Origin: Ignavibacteria bacterium
GTDB taxonomy: Bacteria; Bacteroidota; Ignavibacteria; Palsa-1295
NCBI GenBank assembly: GCA_013287605.1
Contig: JABDDM010000012.1
Span: 1 to 47,340, forward strand
Reading direction: 5' to 3'
Length of the DNA stretch: 47,340 nucleotides
The first letter of the stretch is position 1. Each line of letters begins with the position of its first letter. A model generated the notes under the pieces. That model worked only from the letters and a program-made list of their open reading frames with translations, had not been told where the DNA came from and did no database searches. Below, in pieces: positions 1 to 8,999 of this stretch. The position numbers were made by a program, and so were the translations under genes.

Positions 1-1803
1 GGTATAGATCCCACCGCGAAAATTCTGCATCGTGATAAAGTACGCGGCAAGTTGGCCATCGCCAGTCAGGACATAGCCTGCGAGTGCCGTAACGTTGCTC
101 AATGTGCCCGTCTTGCCATGTGCATTGAATTGCGCAGGTGAACCGATCATGCGGTTACGAAGGGTGCCGTCGTAGCCGGCGATCGAGAGCGTCCGTGTAA
201 AGAGATCAAACATTCCCTGATCCCAGATTCCCTTGAGAAGATCGATTACTGTATTCGCAGTTACCCGGTTTGCATGGGAAAGTCCGGACCCATCAATAAA
301 TGTGCAGTAGCTGCCTTCGGTGTTGCATACTTGCAAAAACGAGCGCATAAGTTTGCGTGCTCGGTCATCAGGGGCATTTGCCGCGACGGATGCGATCGTG
401 GAAAGCTTGCGAAACATGCTCTCGGCAAGGTAATTATCCGAGCGCTTGTTCATTTGCATGAGCAGGTCCATCAGCTTTGTCTCTTTCTCAGCAAGCGTCT
501 TTTGCGTGCCGACCTCTGTAATTTTCTCAGACTTCGCCTGACCAGTCACACGCACGCCATGCAATCCGAGACGATACTTAAGTATCGCCGCCATCGCCAG
601 CGGCACATTCTTGATCGCAAAGCTGTAGCTTCGCGCGCTTCGAGCAGGGATGAGCCCGCTCACGGTAATCACCTGATTTTCATCTGTTGGTGTTCCGGAA
701 GAACTCACATGCAGCGTATTTGTCGAACGAGAGCGGAGATAAACCGTGCGCCAGCGGCGATGCACCCTCACGCGTTTACGCAGGCGGACTGCAGGCGCGC
801 TGGTTCGGCCTCGATTTATAACAGTGATCTGCTGGATCGGCGGCGATACTCGCACGCTCACTCCTGATCCCTTGCGAGAACCGGCGGTAACGGTAACTGT
901 TACAACATTTCGGTCGATAGAGAAATTGGGATACGCAGAAAGAGCGCCTGGATCGGTCTGTGCATCCTCGCCGGCAGCGTCAGCTGCATCGCTCGAATCT
1001 GCCGCAGCCATGGTGTCGGCAATCGCCACTTTCATTTGACCGGTCGGCGGAATCTCGGAAGCTAACGGTAACTGTTTCACACTTACCTGCACGCCATTCT
1101 CTGAAACGGTCAGCACGCCTGAATCGAAGTTGGTATCCTTTGTCAACAGAGGCTGTGACTCATGGTCGGCAAAATATTTCTTGGCTTCGGGTGTTAGGGC
1201 ATCTTCACCTGAGAGATCACTTACGACGTTCCCATTGATCTGCGTAATGCCTTGTGCACGAAGTTGGTCGGCGAGCTGGTCGAGATCGGCTGACCGGAAC
1301 GTCGGGTCACCGCTCGGCCGCAAAACGAGGTCACCATTTATAACCGAACCCGTTTGTACCGCCTTTTCTCCCAGATCAACTTTCGTAGTAAATGAGTATT
1401 TCGAACCGAGAGCCCACAATGTGGAAGAAGAGGTAAACAACTTCTCAGTTGATGCAGGCAAAACATTCAGTCCAGGATTTTTCGCAAAGATGTTATGGAG
1501 CGAACCGTCAGGCTGGAAGAAGACCACGCGCACGCTGGTGGTCGCCCGATCATACGAGCGGCCGCTGACGATCGCTTCGAGCTGTGCCCTCAAATTATTT
1601 AACGCAGTTCCGGTATCACCCTGCCAGCCGGTGAAGGATACCTTCATCGGGAACATGTTCGTATCCCCTGCCGGAAGCTGATAACCGCCACGCCACGCAA
1701 GCTTGCGCACTTCGCTGCTGGTCGGACCAGAGTGAAGCAGGGCGATTAAGGCAAACGAAACAGTGATCGAAGAAAAAATGCGAATTCGTGTATTGAAAAA
1801 CAC
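1..1803 (-). CDS. dacB: D-alanyl-D-alanine carboxypeptidase/endopeptidase, PBP4 (DacB) type, 3' end outside window
   Basis: Penicillin-binding protein of the class C/PBP4 family, which trims or cleaves peptidoglycan cross-links in the periplasm. I translated the minus strand from a GTG at 1803; an in-frame stop lies two codons upstream (1807-1809), so this is the first usable start. The product begins with a basic n-region and a hydrophobic stretch (about residues 9-25), consistent with a signal peptide. All three serine-acyl-enzyme motifs are present: SxxK as STEK at 118-121, SxN as SDN at 455-457, and KTG at 564-566. The roughly 330 residues between SxxK and SxN fit the large insert typical of PBP4. 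The frame is still open at base 1 after 601 codons, so only a short C-terminus is missing. It lies 23 bp downstream of alaS and is probably cotranscribed with it. Confidence 0.9.
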   Translation of the reverse strand, partial: MFFNTRIRIFSSITVSFALIALLHSGPTSSEVRKLAWRGGYQLPAGDTNMFPMKVSFTGWQGDTGTALNNLRAQLEAIVSGRSYDRATTSVRVVFFQPDGSLHNIFAKNPGLNVLPASTEKLFTSSSTLWALGSKYSFTTKVDLGEKAVQTGSVINGDLVLRPSGDPTFRSADLDQLADQLRAQGITQINGNVVSDLSGEDALTPEAKKYFADHESQPLLTKDTNFDSGVLTVSENGVQVSVKQLPLASEIPPTGQMKVAIADTMAAADSSDAADAAGEDAQTDPGALSAYPNFSIDRNVVTVTVTAGSRKGSGVSVRVSPPIQQITVINRGRTSAPAVRLRKRVRVHRRWRTVYLRSRSTNTLHVSSSGTPTDENQVITVSGLIPARSARSYSFAIKNVPLAMAAILKYRLGLHGVRVTGQAKSEKITEVGTQKTLAEKETKLMDLLMQMNKRSDNYLAESMFRKLSTIASVAANAPDDRARKLMRSFLQVCNTEGSYCTFIDGSGLSHANRVTANTVIDLLKGIWDQGMFDLFTRTLSIAGYDGTLRNRMIGSPAQFNAHGKTGTLSNVTALAGYVLTGDGQLAAYFITMQNFRGGIYT

Positions 1804-1826
1804 TGACTAGTAGTAATGCGGTCTGT

Positions 1827-4397
1827 TTATGCCTTTAGGGTCTCTCTGACAAATCCTTCGACTGATGCAAGTGCTTCGGCTAAGCGATCTGGATCCTTCC
1901 CACCTGCCTGAGCAAGTTGCGGACGTCCACCGCCTTTGCCTCCAACGATCTCTGCGACAGAACCGATGAGCTTGCCGGCCTGAAGCTTCTTGTCCCTGAT
2001 AAGATCGTCGGTGACTATTGAAACCAACGATACTTTATCGTCTGCAAGTTTCGCGCCGACAACCGCAACCGCCGAATCCTTCAATTCTTCTCGAAGCATC
2101 TCAGCCAACGCCTTCAATTCTTCACTATCTGTAACCTTAAGCTCTGCTGTCTGGATTCGCACTTTCGATCCATTTAATGGTCGCGCTGAAGCGGCAAGTG
2201 CTTTCATCTCATCGCGACGTTGACCGAGTTTGAGCTTTGCAATCTCTTTCTCAAGCTTACGCTTTTCGTCCTGAAGCTGTTCGAATTCGCGACTGACTTC
2301 GTTCAGTTTTGACTCCTGTTCGAGCAGCCATTGCTCGACACCTTTACCAGTCACAGCCTCCACACGTCGAATGCCGCTCGCGATGCTGGCTTCGCTGGTG
2401 AACTTGAATAAACCGATCTCGGACGTTGAATGAACATGCACTCCTCCGCAGAATTCGCGGGAGAATGGTCCGAAATCGACCACGTTTACTTTCGCACCGT
2501 ACTTGTCTCCAAAGAACATGAGCGCTCCCATTTTCTTCGCTTCATCGAAGGGGATATTTCGATGATGAATGAGCTTGATTGACTCGCGAATCTTCTCATT
2601 GACAAGGGATTCTATCTCGCGAAGTTCTTCCGGAGTTACTTTCGAGTAATGAGCAAAATCAAAGCGAAGATGGTCGTTCGTCACGAGCGAACCCGATTGG
2701 TGCACGTGATCTCCCAGCACTTTACGTAGCGCGGCATGCATCAAATGGGTTGCGGAGTGATTCCGAATGATGTCTTTTCTTCGCTCGCGATTGACCGCGG
2801 CGTGAGCCAGCATTCCAGGCTCGACCGAAACTTCTTCCGAAGCAAGCACATGTGCAATGGCAGTGCCAACTTTGCGGACATCTTTGACCTCGAATTGCTG
2901 GCCTTCGATCGTCATCATCCCTGTATCCGAGATCTGTCCGCCCGACTCCGCATAGAACGGTGTTCTGTCAAGCACGATCATATTCCCTTCGACGATAAGC
3001 GCCCGGCCAGTGTCGTCGGTTGTGTCATATCCAGTAAAGGTTGATTGTACGTCGTTAAGCTCGCTGACGACCTGCACGACCTGCTTCTTTGAAGTGTGAA
3101 CGCGCAGGCTTCGATCTTTCTGCTCCTGAAGCAATTCGTAAAAGCGCTCCATCTCCACCTCAACCCCACGCTCGCGTGCAAGCACCTCGGTCAGATCGAT
3201 CGGAAAACCGAACGTGTCATAAAGTTTGAAAGCGGATTCACCGGCAATAAATGGCGACTCCGATTCTTCGGCACTGAGCGCAATCTCTTCGAAGAGTGCC
3301 AAACCGCGATCGAGCGTAACATTAAAGCTCTCTTCTTCAGCTTTGATCACGCGCTGGACATGTTCGAGTCGTTCGATCACCTCGGGGAAGACCTTACCCA
3401 TTTTCTGCGCGACCACACTTGCGAGCTCATAGAGAAATGGCTCACGAAAATTCAGCTTGCGGCCATAACGTGCCGCTCTTCGCAATACGCGACGCATCAC
3501 ATAGCCCCGTCCTTCATTGCTCGGAATTGCTCCGTCTGCGATCGCATGGCTCAGCGTCCGAATATGGTCGGCAATCACGCGCATCGCGATGCTCGTCTCT
3601 TCGTTCGCGCCATAGGGAATTCCACTTTTATCCGAGAGCCAACTTAGATATGGCTCGAAGACATCCGTGTCATAGTTCGAATGCTTGCCCTGAATTACCG
3701 CACAAACACGTTCGAAGCCCATCCCGGTATCGACATGCCTCATCGGAAGATCTTCGAGCGTTCCGCCAAGTGCACGGTTGTACTGTATAAATACCAGATT
3801 CCAAATCTCGATCACGAGCGGTGAGCCGACATTCACCAATGGGCCGCCGGATTTATCAGGTGTGTTGTCGTAATGAATCTCGGAGCATGGGCCGCACGGA
3901 CCAGTCTCGCCCATCTCCCAAAAGTTATCCTTTGCTCCATGCTTTTGAATGTGCGTTGGATCAATGTTGGTAACAGTTCGCCAAAGCTCTGCGGACTCAT
4001 CGTCCTCTACAAAAACCGTAGCATAGAGTCGAGATGGATCGAGCTTCCATACTTTCGTCAAGAGCTCCCATGCCCAACCGATCGCTTCTTTCTTGTAGTA
4101 ATCGCCGAACGACCAATTGCCGAGCATCTCGAAGAGGGTATGATGATAGGTATCAAGTCCAACTTCTTCGAGGTCATTGTGTTTGCCCGAAACGCGAATA
4201 CATTTTTGCGTATCCGCGGCCCGCGTGTAGGGCCGCGTGCCCTCGCCAAGAAAGACATCCTTGAACTGATTCATCCCGGCGTTCGTGAAGAGCAACGTCT
4301 TGTCGCCGTGCGGAATTGTTGGTGCGCTCGGTACGATCGTGTGGCCCCTCTCGCGGAAAAACTCAAGAAAACTTTGACGCAATTCGTCGGATGTCAT
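1827..4397 (-). CDS. alaS: Alanyl-tRNA synthetase
   Basis: Charges tRNA-Ala with alanine in the cytoplasm and edits mischarged Ser/Gly. The 856-residue product is close to the usual 870-880. The class II catalytic core fills about residues 1-250 (FTNAGMNQFKD near 37-47, DTGMGFERV near 223-231). The editing domain has the zinc-site signature NHSATH at 546-551 and CGGVH at 650-654, so the ligands H547, H551, C650 and H654 are intact. A helical linker (about 690-730) leads to the C-terminal DHHA1 domain with the glycine-rich GGKGGGRPQLAQAGG at about 819-833. The start at 4397 gives the canonical N-terminus, in which a Ser/Leu-Phe helix precedes HGDKTLLFTNAG. No T-box-like leader is apparent in the short upstream gap. 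Confidence 0.98.
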   Translation of the reverse strand: MTSDELRQSFLEFFRERGHTIVPSAPTIPHGDKTLLFTNAGMNQFKDVFLGEGTRPYTRAADTQKCIRVSGKHNDLEEVGLDTYHHTLFEMLGNWSFGDYYKKEAIGWAWELLTKVWKLDPSRLYATVFVEDDESAELWRTVTNIDPTHIQKHGAKDNFWEMGETGPCGPCSEIHYDNTPDKSGGPLVNVGSPLVIEIWNLVFIQYNRALGGTLEDLPMRHVDTGMGFERVCAVIQGKHSNYDTDVFEPYLSWLSDKSGIPYGANEETSIAMRVIADHIRTLSHAIADGAIPSNEGRGYVMRRVLRRAARYGRKLNFREPFLYELASVVAQKMGKVFPEVIERLEHVQRVIKAEEESFNVTLDRGLALFEEIALSAEESESPFIAGESAFKLYDTFGFPIDLTEVLARERGVEVEMERFYELLQEQKDRSLRVHTSKKQVVQVVSELNDVQSTFTGYDTTDDTGRALIVEGNMIVLDRTPFYAESGGQISDTGMMTIEGQQFEVKDVRKVGTAIAHVLASEEVSVEPGMLAHAAVNRERRKDIIRNHSATHLMHAALRKVLGDHVHQSGSLVTNDHLRFDFAHYSKVTPEELREIESLVNEKIRESIKLIHHRNIPFDEAKKMGALMFFGDKYGAKVNVVDFGPFSREFCGGVHVHSTSEIGLFKFTSEASIASGIRRVEAVTGKGVEQWLLEQESKLNEVSREFEQLQDEKRKLEKEIAKLKLGQRRDEMKALAASARPLNGSKVRIQTAELKVTDSEELKALAEMLREELKDSAVAVVGAKLADDKVSLVSIVTDDLIRDKKLQAGKLIGSVAEIVGGKGGGRPQLAQAGGKDPDRLAEALASVEGFVRETLKA

Positions 4398-4442
4398 CAG
4401 GTCGTCGGTGGTGAATAAGTGATAGGAACGTCATAAAAACAC

Positions 4443-4470
4443 GAATGCGCTGAAACTGTTCAGCGCATTC
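4443..4470 (-). terminator. Rho-independent terminator downstream of clpS
   Basis: A perfect 12-bp inverted repeat, GAATGCGCTGAA / TTCAGCGCATTC, encloses a 4-nt loop. Read on the minus strand it is followed by a T-rich stretch (GTGTTTTTATG, about 4430-4440). It lies 30 bp beyond the clpS stop and separates clpS transcription from alaS. Confidence 0.8.
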
Positions 4471-4499
4471 ATTTCGACATTTCTCGTTTTAGCGGCTGA

Positions 4500-4838
4500 T
4501 CAGGTCAGGACTTGGGTGTGTAATGCGATCTCTTCGAGGACCGAGCTGACACGCAAGCATGCGAAGAGCTCGCCTTCAAATACCATCGCTTTTCCCTGTG
4601 TGTGGACTTCAAGCGCAATCCCCTCTGCGCGATCACCGGAGCAACCAGTCGCTTTGATTACCTGGGTGATGACTTCATCAAAGGTGTGATGATCGTCATT
4701 GTAGAGTAGCACGCGAGAGAGCACATCGATCAGGGTCAATGTCTCATCGCCATACTCATATTCGGTGCTTGTGCCGGCACGAATACTGGACGAACCAGCA
4801 TTCAACGGCCACAAGGCTTGTGCAAGGTCGAAACTCAT
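4500..4838 (-). CDS. clpS: ATP-dependent Clp protease adaptor ClpS
   Basis: ClpS adaptors bind N-degron substrates and deliver them to ClpA/ClpC for degradation by ClpP. The core matches the family: LYNDDHHTFDEVI (the conserved NDD of the N-degron pocket), then a Cys-Ser helix (GCSGDRAEGIALEVH), then VHTQGKAMVFEGE with the conserved His. I prefer the internal ATG at 4838 (112 aa, beginning MSFDLAQ) to the ATG at 4865, because the extra nine residues are not expected in ClpS. The roughly 35 N-terminal residues before the core are probably the usual disordered extension. The gene is followed by its own terminator. No clpA or clpC is in the window. Confidence 0.88.
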   Translation of the reverse strand: MSFDLAQALWPLNAGSSSIRAGTSTEYEYGDETLTLIDVLSRVLLYNDDHHTFDEVITQVIKATGCSGDRAEGIALEVHTQGKAMVFEGELFACLRVSSVLEEIALHTQVLT

Positions 4839-4984
4839 ACAATTGTCAAGAACAGCAAACAGCAAGGCGACTCAAAGCCGCAGCGCCTAACCGATAGACA
4901 CTGTACGGGGGCTTCAATTACAGACCGCTAATATAAAGCGATTTTCGCCAAAACCAACATCAAAAATGCATAATGAGAAAACCC

Positions 4985-5254
4985 CTAGCCTCTCGAAACC
5001 TCTATCGCCTCGATCCGGCGAACCTCAGGCGCCTCCTGAAGGACAGCCCGTTCGATGCCCGCTCGGAGGGTCATCATGCGCAACGCGCAGGTCTGGCAGG
5101 CACCGGTAAACTCTACCTCAACGATGCCTGTGTCGCCATCGACCGAAACAAGCTGAACCCCGCCACCGTCGATCATGAGGTAAGGCCGCACACGCTCCAA
5201 AGCCCGCTCGATGCGGACTTCAAGACCCTGCTCAACCAAAACGGTCTCCTCCAT
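4985..5254 (-). CDS. NifU C-terminal (Nfu) domain Fe-S cluster scaffold/carrier protein
   Basis: Small Nfu-type protein that assembles or hands over Fe-S clusters in the cytoplasm. With the ATG at 5254 it is 89 aa. It has the signature order IERALERVRPYLMIDGGGVQLV, a beta-rich stretch, then GACQTCALRMMTLRAGIE. The CxxC pair (C53, C56) that binds a bridging cluster between subunits is intact. The ATG at 5302 would add a Trp/Phe-rich 16-residue extension with no counterpart in the family, so I reject it. The Mrp/ApbC carrier at 10.6-11.8 kb is a functional partner class, though not in the same operon. The short single-domain form resembles the Nfu proteins of cyanobacteria and Bacteroidota. Confidence 0.9.
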   Translation of the reverse strand: MEETVLVEQGLEVRIERALERVRPYLMIDGGGVQLVSVDGDTGIVEVEFTGACQTCALRMMTLRAGIERAVLQEAPEVRRIEAIEVSRG

Positions 5255-5307
5255 TATTATTAAACCCCAAAACCAGTGGAAGTTTCGCCAAAAACGGCCC
5301 AAACATC

Positions 5308-5332
5308 AACAGCGCCGAAGAACGGCGCTGTT
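5308..5332 (-). terminator. Hairpin downstream of the 5381-6655 gene
   Basis: Ten-bp perfect inverted repeat (AACAGCGCCG / CGGCGCTGTT) with a 5-nt loop, 49 bp beyond the stop of the T9SS gene. On the minus strand a T-run follows only after about 15 nt, so termination strength is uncertain. The hairpin lies just upstream of the nfu coding region. Confidence 0.5.
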
Positions 5333-5380
5333 TGGGTGAAAGTTCAAAAGTGTGAAATGAGCGTAAGTCTAGCTGGGCCG

Positions 5381-6655
5381 CTACCGCTGGATCACAAACT
5401 TGACTGACTTGCGCCCTACCCTCGCGACATAAACTCCCTGCGGCTGGCCTGTCATATCGATTGACTCGATTGATCGGGACGAGCTGCGAGCTTGGCGTCG
5501 AACCTCTCTTCCAAGTTCGTCGATGATTGTGATTTCGCCTCGAACGGACCCCAACCCACTAACGTAGATTTTCGCTGTTGAAGGGTTAGGAAAAGTGCTT
5601 AGAGTGAGGGGGATGGTCTCGCTTAAATGTACTTCTGCAAAGTCTCCGCCGCCATTTGTAGTTCTATAAACTCTGTGGTAGCCTGTGCAAATGAACCCGG
5701 TATCTAGATTCACAAACCACATCTGACCGATGGCTTCTCCGCCGGGCAAATCGGCCCGACGCTGCCAAGTCGCTCCGGCGTCCAGAGACCGAATGATCGT
5801 GCGATAAGTGGTGCGATAAGCTAGCACGTAGATAGTGCTATCACCAACCGTCGACCAAAACCATGGATAGAAATTAGGGATGAGATGCTTCCCTGCGAGC
5901 GTGTCAGCGGTTGTTTGAACTAAATCGCCTCCGCTCGTGAATAACCACCCCCAATGATTAATATACCTTCCATAGCCCACGTCCGTCGTAGACTTCCATG
6001 TTTTGCCTCCGTCATCAGTCCATTCCATCCGGATGATGCCCCCGTTCGTTAAGATATATCCGTGCATTCCGTCACGGAAGCCCACATCTGTGGCACCCAC
6101 ATAATCATTTTCGAGCGTACGAATAGTATCCCAGGTTTCACCCGCGTCAGTTGTTTTAAGTACGTACCCTACGTGAGGACTATTATATCCTTCGTCTACG
6201 GCGTAGCCAGTATCAGGAGTCGGGAAAGAAAATTGTTGAACACCTCCTGCAACACTCAATGAAGCGATTTTCCAACTGGCCCCTGCATCAGTGGTTTTTG
6301 CTATAAGCGAATGACCGTGCCCGTCTCCATCTAAATCATGCAGGCCCCCAACAAAGCCGACAGTCCTGCTAGTAAAAGTAGCACAATTAAGTGAGTAATC
6401 ACCAAGGGTGAGCGGCTCCCACGTGTTGCCACAGTCGGTTGTGCGCCACGATGGACTAAAACTAAGATTGCAAACTATTCCAGTGTCTGTAGAACAGAAT
6501 CCGATATCTACAAACCCTGCGTTCGAATCAGAAAAGACGATGTTCCATTGCGCTCGGCATGGCATTGAGTAGAGTGTCACGATACATACTATCCCGACAA
6601 CCAGGAGAGGCATCGATGTCAGTTTTCTCAAGGGCATAAATGGATCTAGTCTCAT
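5381..6655 (-). CDS. Secreted BNR/YCF48-type propeller protein with T9SS type-A sorting domain
   Basis: Exported protein of unknown role. The N-terminus has a hydrophobic signal segment (about residues 17-34, ending CRAQ). The body has Asp-box/BNR-type motifs, for example TTDCGNTW, TTDAGASW, TTDAGETW and SLDAGATW, spaced as in YCF48-like or sialidase-type propellers. The last 80 residues or so form a type-A T9SS sorting domain: FPNPSTAKIYV, then IIDELGREVRR, then a closing GVYVARVGRKSVKFVIQR. The cargo is therefore predicted to cross the outer membrane and be anchored to or released from the surface. Its ATG overlaps the TAA of the upstream gene (TAATG), suggesting translational coupling. Substrate or partner is not evident. 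Confidence 0.85.
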   Translation of the reverse strand: MRLDPFMPLRKLTSMPLLVVGIVCIVTLYSMPCRAQWNIVFSDSNAGFVDIGFCSTDTGIVCNLSFSPSWRTTDCGNTWEPLTLGDYSLNCATFTSRTVGFVGGLHDLDGDGHGHSLIAKTTDAGASWKIASLSVAGGVQQFSFPTPDTGYAVDEGYNSPHVGYVLKTTDAGETWDTIRTLENDYVGATDVGFRDGMHGYILTNGGIIRMEWTDDGGKTWKSTTDVGYGRYINHWGWLFTSGGDLVQTTADTLAGKHLIPNFYPWFWSTVGDSTIYVLAYRTTYRTIIRSLDAGATWQRRADLPGGEAIGQMWFVNLDTGFICTGYHRVYRTTNGGGDFAEVHLSETIPLTLSTFPNPSTAKIYVSGLGSVRGEITIIDELGREVRRQARSSSRSIESIDMTGQPQGVYVARVGRKSVKFVIQR

Positions 6656-8748
6656 TATTTACTCAGTACCATCTTCATCTCCCGACGCAATCCATTCGTT
6701 GATAGACACGCAGTATAGATCCCACTCTGCAGATTGCTCGCATCAAACTTCACGCTGTGCGGACCTACGTCCATCGCTTGATTCACCAGTGTTTGAATGC
6801 GCCTCCCAAGCATATCAAACACTTCAAGTATCACAACGCCTCGCGCAGAGAGAACAAAAATGATCTCAGTCGAAGGGTTGAACGGGTTGGGATAATTCTG
6901 AGCTAATGTAAACGTCGTCGGTTGGTGAAGCCCAGGGACACTCGACGTAATCATCTCAGACAAAGGCCGTCGCCATACGCCGAGGCCAGCAATTCCTGCA
7001 AAGAGATTCGCACCGCTGGCAGCAAGGGAATTGACAAAGTATGGCCTTACCAAGCCGGTATTAACAGCAGTCCAGGTTGTGCCACTGTTGGTTGAGAGGA
7101 TAACGCCACCAGTTGTAGCGGCAAAGAGATTTGTCCCACTCATCGCAAAGTCATAGATAGTCGAACCCATCAAGCCCGTGTGCTTCCAGCTTTTTCCGTT
7201 ATTTGTTGAACGAAAAACGCCATTTAAGTAGGTCCCAGCAAACAGATTCGTGCCGCTCACTGAAAGGGCGTAGATATAGTAGGGCTTTGGCAAGCCGGTA
7301 TTGATTGCCGTCCAGCTCATGCCGTTGCTGTTCGAGAGAAAGACGCCACTGTCACTCGTTCCTGCAAGGAGCGTAGCACCGCTCGTTGCGAGTTTAGTGA
7401 CATAGCCGTCCGTCAGGCCAGCATCAGCTGCTGCCCCGCTTGTGCCGTTATTACTCGAGCGAAAAACACCAGAGCCGGTCCCTGCAAATAGCATCGGCGA
7501 TGATGTGTCGGTGTCGCTCACTGCAAGAGCAAAAACATATGCGCCCGGCAAGTTGGTCGAAGACCAATTTGTGCCATTATTAGTTGAGAGAAAAACCCCG
7601 CCGTAGCCGGTTCCTGCAAAAAGATTTGTGCCGCCTATTGCGAGGGCAGTAACCTCAGTGTTCGTGAGGCCGGTATCGGCCGCGGCCCAGCTTGTGCCGT
7701 TATTGCTCGAGAAAAAAACTCCATTCTCAAAGGACCCAGCAAAGAGATTCGTGCCACTCACTACGAGGGATGTAGTCTTAATGTTGGTCAAGCCGTTATT
7801 GACCGCGGTCCAGTTTGAGCCATTGTTGGTGGAGAGAAAAACGCCGTGGAGAGTATATGCGAACAGATTCGTGTCGCTCACTGAAAGCATAGTGACAAAA
7901 GGGTACCTCAAGCCAGCAGCGGTCCAGTTTGTACCGTTATCCGTCGAGAGAAAGACGCCTCCGGGCCAGGTCCCTGCAAAGAGATTCGTGCCGCTCACCG
8001 CAATGGATCTGATGTCAGTGTTTGTCAAGCCGTTGTTGACCGCTATCCAACTCACACCGTTGTCGTGTGATATAAAGACGCCGTCGTCAGTTCCAAAGTT
8101 GCTAGTCCCAGCAAACAGGTTCCAGCCAATCTTAGCAACAGTTCGGACAGTAGCGTTCGTCAAATTGTAGGCTGCGGTCCAGCTTGTTCCATTGTCCTTT
8201 GAGCGAAAGACGCCCCCGCCGGATGTCCCAGCGAATAGATTTGCGCCATCTACGAAAAGGACATTAACATAGGGACACGTCAAGCCGGTATTGACAGGTG
8301 TCCAGCTTGTGCCGTCATTGGTCGAGAGAAAAACGCCTACGTAGGTTCCCGCAAAGAGATTACTGCCGTTCGCCGCGATGGAATAGACATAAGTCAGGGG
8401 TAGGCCGACATTGACGAGAGACCAGCTTACGCCTTTGTTGGTTGAGCGATAGACGCCACGTCCGCCAACGTCGTCGCCACATCCTGCAAATAGATTTGTG
8501 CCGCTGACAGCAAGTGCGAATACGGTGATGCCCGTCAAGCCTGCTGCCGTCCAACTCGTACCGTTGTTAGTCGAGAGAAACACACCGCCTAGTGAACTCC
8601 CTCCTACAAAGAGATTTTGGCCGCTTACAGCAGAACATGAAACGACGCCACCGGAAGGCCCATTGGTTTGAACCCACTGCGCGGTAGCGAACATTGGCGT
8701 GTAAAGGAGCACTGCGATCAAGAGGAGGAAGAGAGGAATGAGTTTCAT
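6655..8748 (-). CDS. Secreted tandem-repeat (Asp-box) protein with T9SS type-A sorting domain
   Basis: 697-aa exoprotein. A signal peptide (about 1-23, ending TATAQ) is followed by about 14 repeats of roughly 40-43 residues with the core NLFAGT..GGVFLSTNNGTSWTAV, each containing an S-x-N-x-G-x-x-W Asp-box. This predicts one or two beta-propellers. The C-terminus (about 615-697) is a type-A sorting domain with NYPNPFNPSTEIIF, then FDMLGRRIQTL, then SGIYTACLSTNG. The repeats are also alike in DNA sequence, so copy number may vary between strains or be collapsed in assemblies. One repeat reads STNNGTSG-type with Trp replaced by Gly, a decayed Asp-box. It overlaps the downstream BNR gene by one base. 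Function is not recognisable beyond a surface-exposed propeller. Confidence 0.88.
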   Translation of the reverse strand: MKLIPLFLLLIAVLLYTPMFATAQWVQTNGPSGGVVSCSAVSGQNLFVGGSSLGGVFLSTNNGTSWTAAGLTGITVFALAVSGTNLFAGCGDDVGGRGVYRSTNKGVSWSLVNVGLPLTYVYSIAANGSNLFAGTYVGVFLSTNDGTSWTPVNTGLTCPYVNVLFVDGANLFAGTSGGGVFRSKDNGTSWTAAYNLTNATVRTVAKIGWNLFAGTSNFGTDDGVFISHDNGVSWIAVNNGLTNTDIRSIAVSGTNLFAGTWPGGVFLSTDNGTNWTAAGLRYPFVTMLSVSDTNLFAYTLHGVFLSTNNGSNWTAVNNGLTNIKTTSLVVSGTNLFAGSFENGVFFSSNNGTSWAAADTGLTNTEVTALAIGGTNLFAGTGYGGVFLSTNNGTNWSSTNLPGAYVFALAVSDTDTSSPMLFAGTGSGVFRSSNNGTSGAAADAGLTDGYVTKLATSGATLLAGTSDSGVFLSNSNGMSWTAINTGLPKPYYIYALSVSGTNLFAGTYLNGVFRSTNNGKSWKHTGLMGSTIYDFAMSGTNLFAATTGGVILSTNSGTTWTAVNTGLVRPYFVNSLAASGANLFAGIAGLGVWRRPLSEMITSSVPGLHQPTTFTLAQNYPNPFNPSTEIIFVLSARGVVILEVFDMLGRRIQTLVNQAMDVGPHSVKFDASNLQSGIYTACLSTNGLRREMKMVLSK

Positions 8749-8873
8749 CGCGTTGAGTTAAACTGCCGTGAGACGGGAAACACTAAGACACCCCACATCG
8801 ATAAAGGTAACGATTTGCGGCGGACAAGAAGAGTTTGATCTTCAATTTGCCAGCTCTGCCAGCCAGATCGAAC

Positions 8874-8999
8874 TCAGTGCCTCACAACAAGCGGCATCTC
8901 TACCGTCCCGCTCTCGCTTCGAACCACACAGAAATAAACCCCATCCGGCACGCGCGAGGCGTTCCATTCATAGGAATGTAAAGCAAGCCAGCTTGTCTC
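8874..8999 (-). pseudogene. Stranded C-terminal half of a T9SS type-A sorting domain
   Basis: Directly after the TGA of the next gene (9000-9002), and in the same reading frame, 41 sense codons run to a TGA at 8874-8876. They encode LHSYEWNASRVPDGVYF, then a closing beta-hairpin ending PLVVRH. This is the second half of a type-A sorting domain (the 'WdasnlpsGvYf' part). There is no start codon, signal peptide or first half. The preceding protein already ends in a complete sorting domain, so this is best explained as the remnant of another T9SS cargo gene left by recombination or a 3' gene replacement. Confidence 0.65.

Noticed and set aside
274-867. 197-codon plus-strand frame
   Set aside because: Lies antisense within the PBP4 gene, whose three active-site motifs are intact; the product is Arg/His-rich and matches nothing.
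6960-8640. CRISPR-like regular repeats
   Set aside because: The period is about 126 bp, units are imperfect and continuously coding: these are protein repeats, not a CRISPR array.
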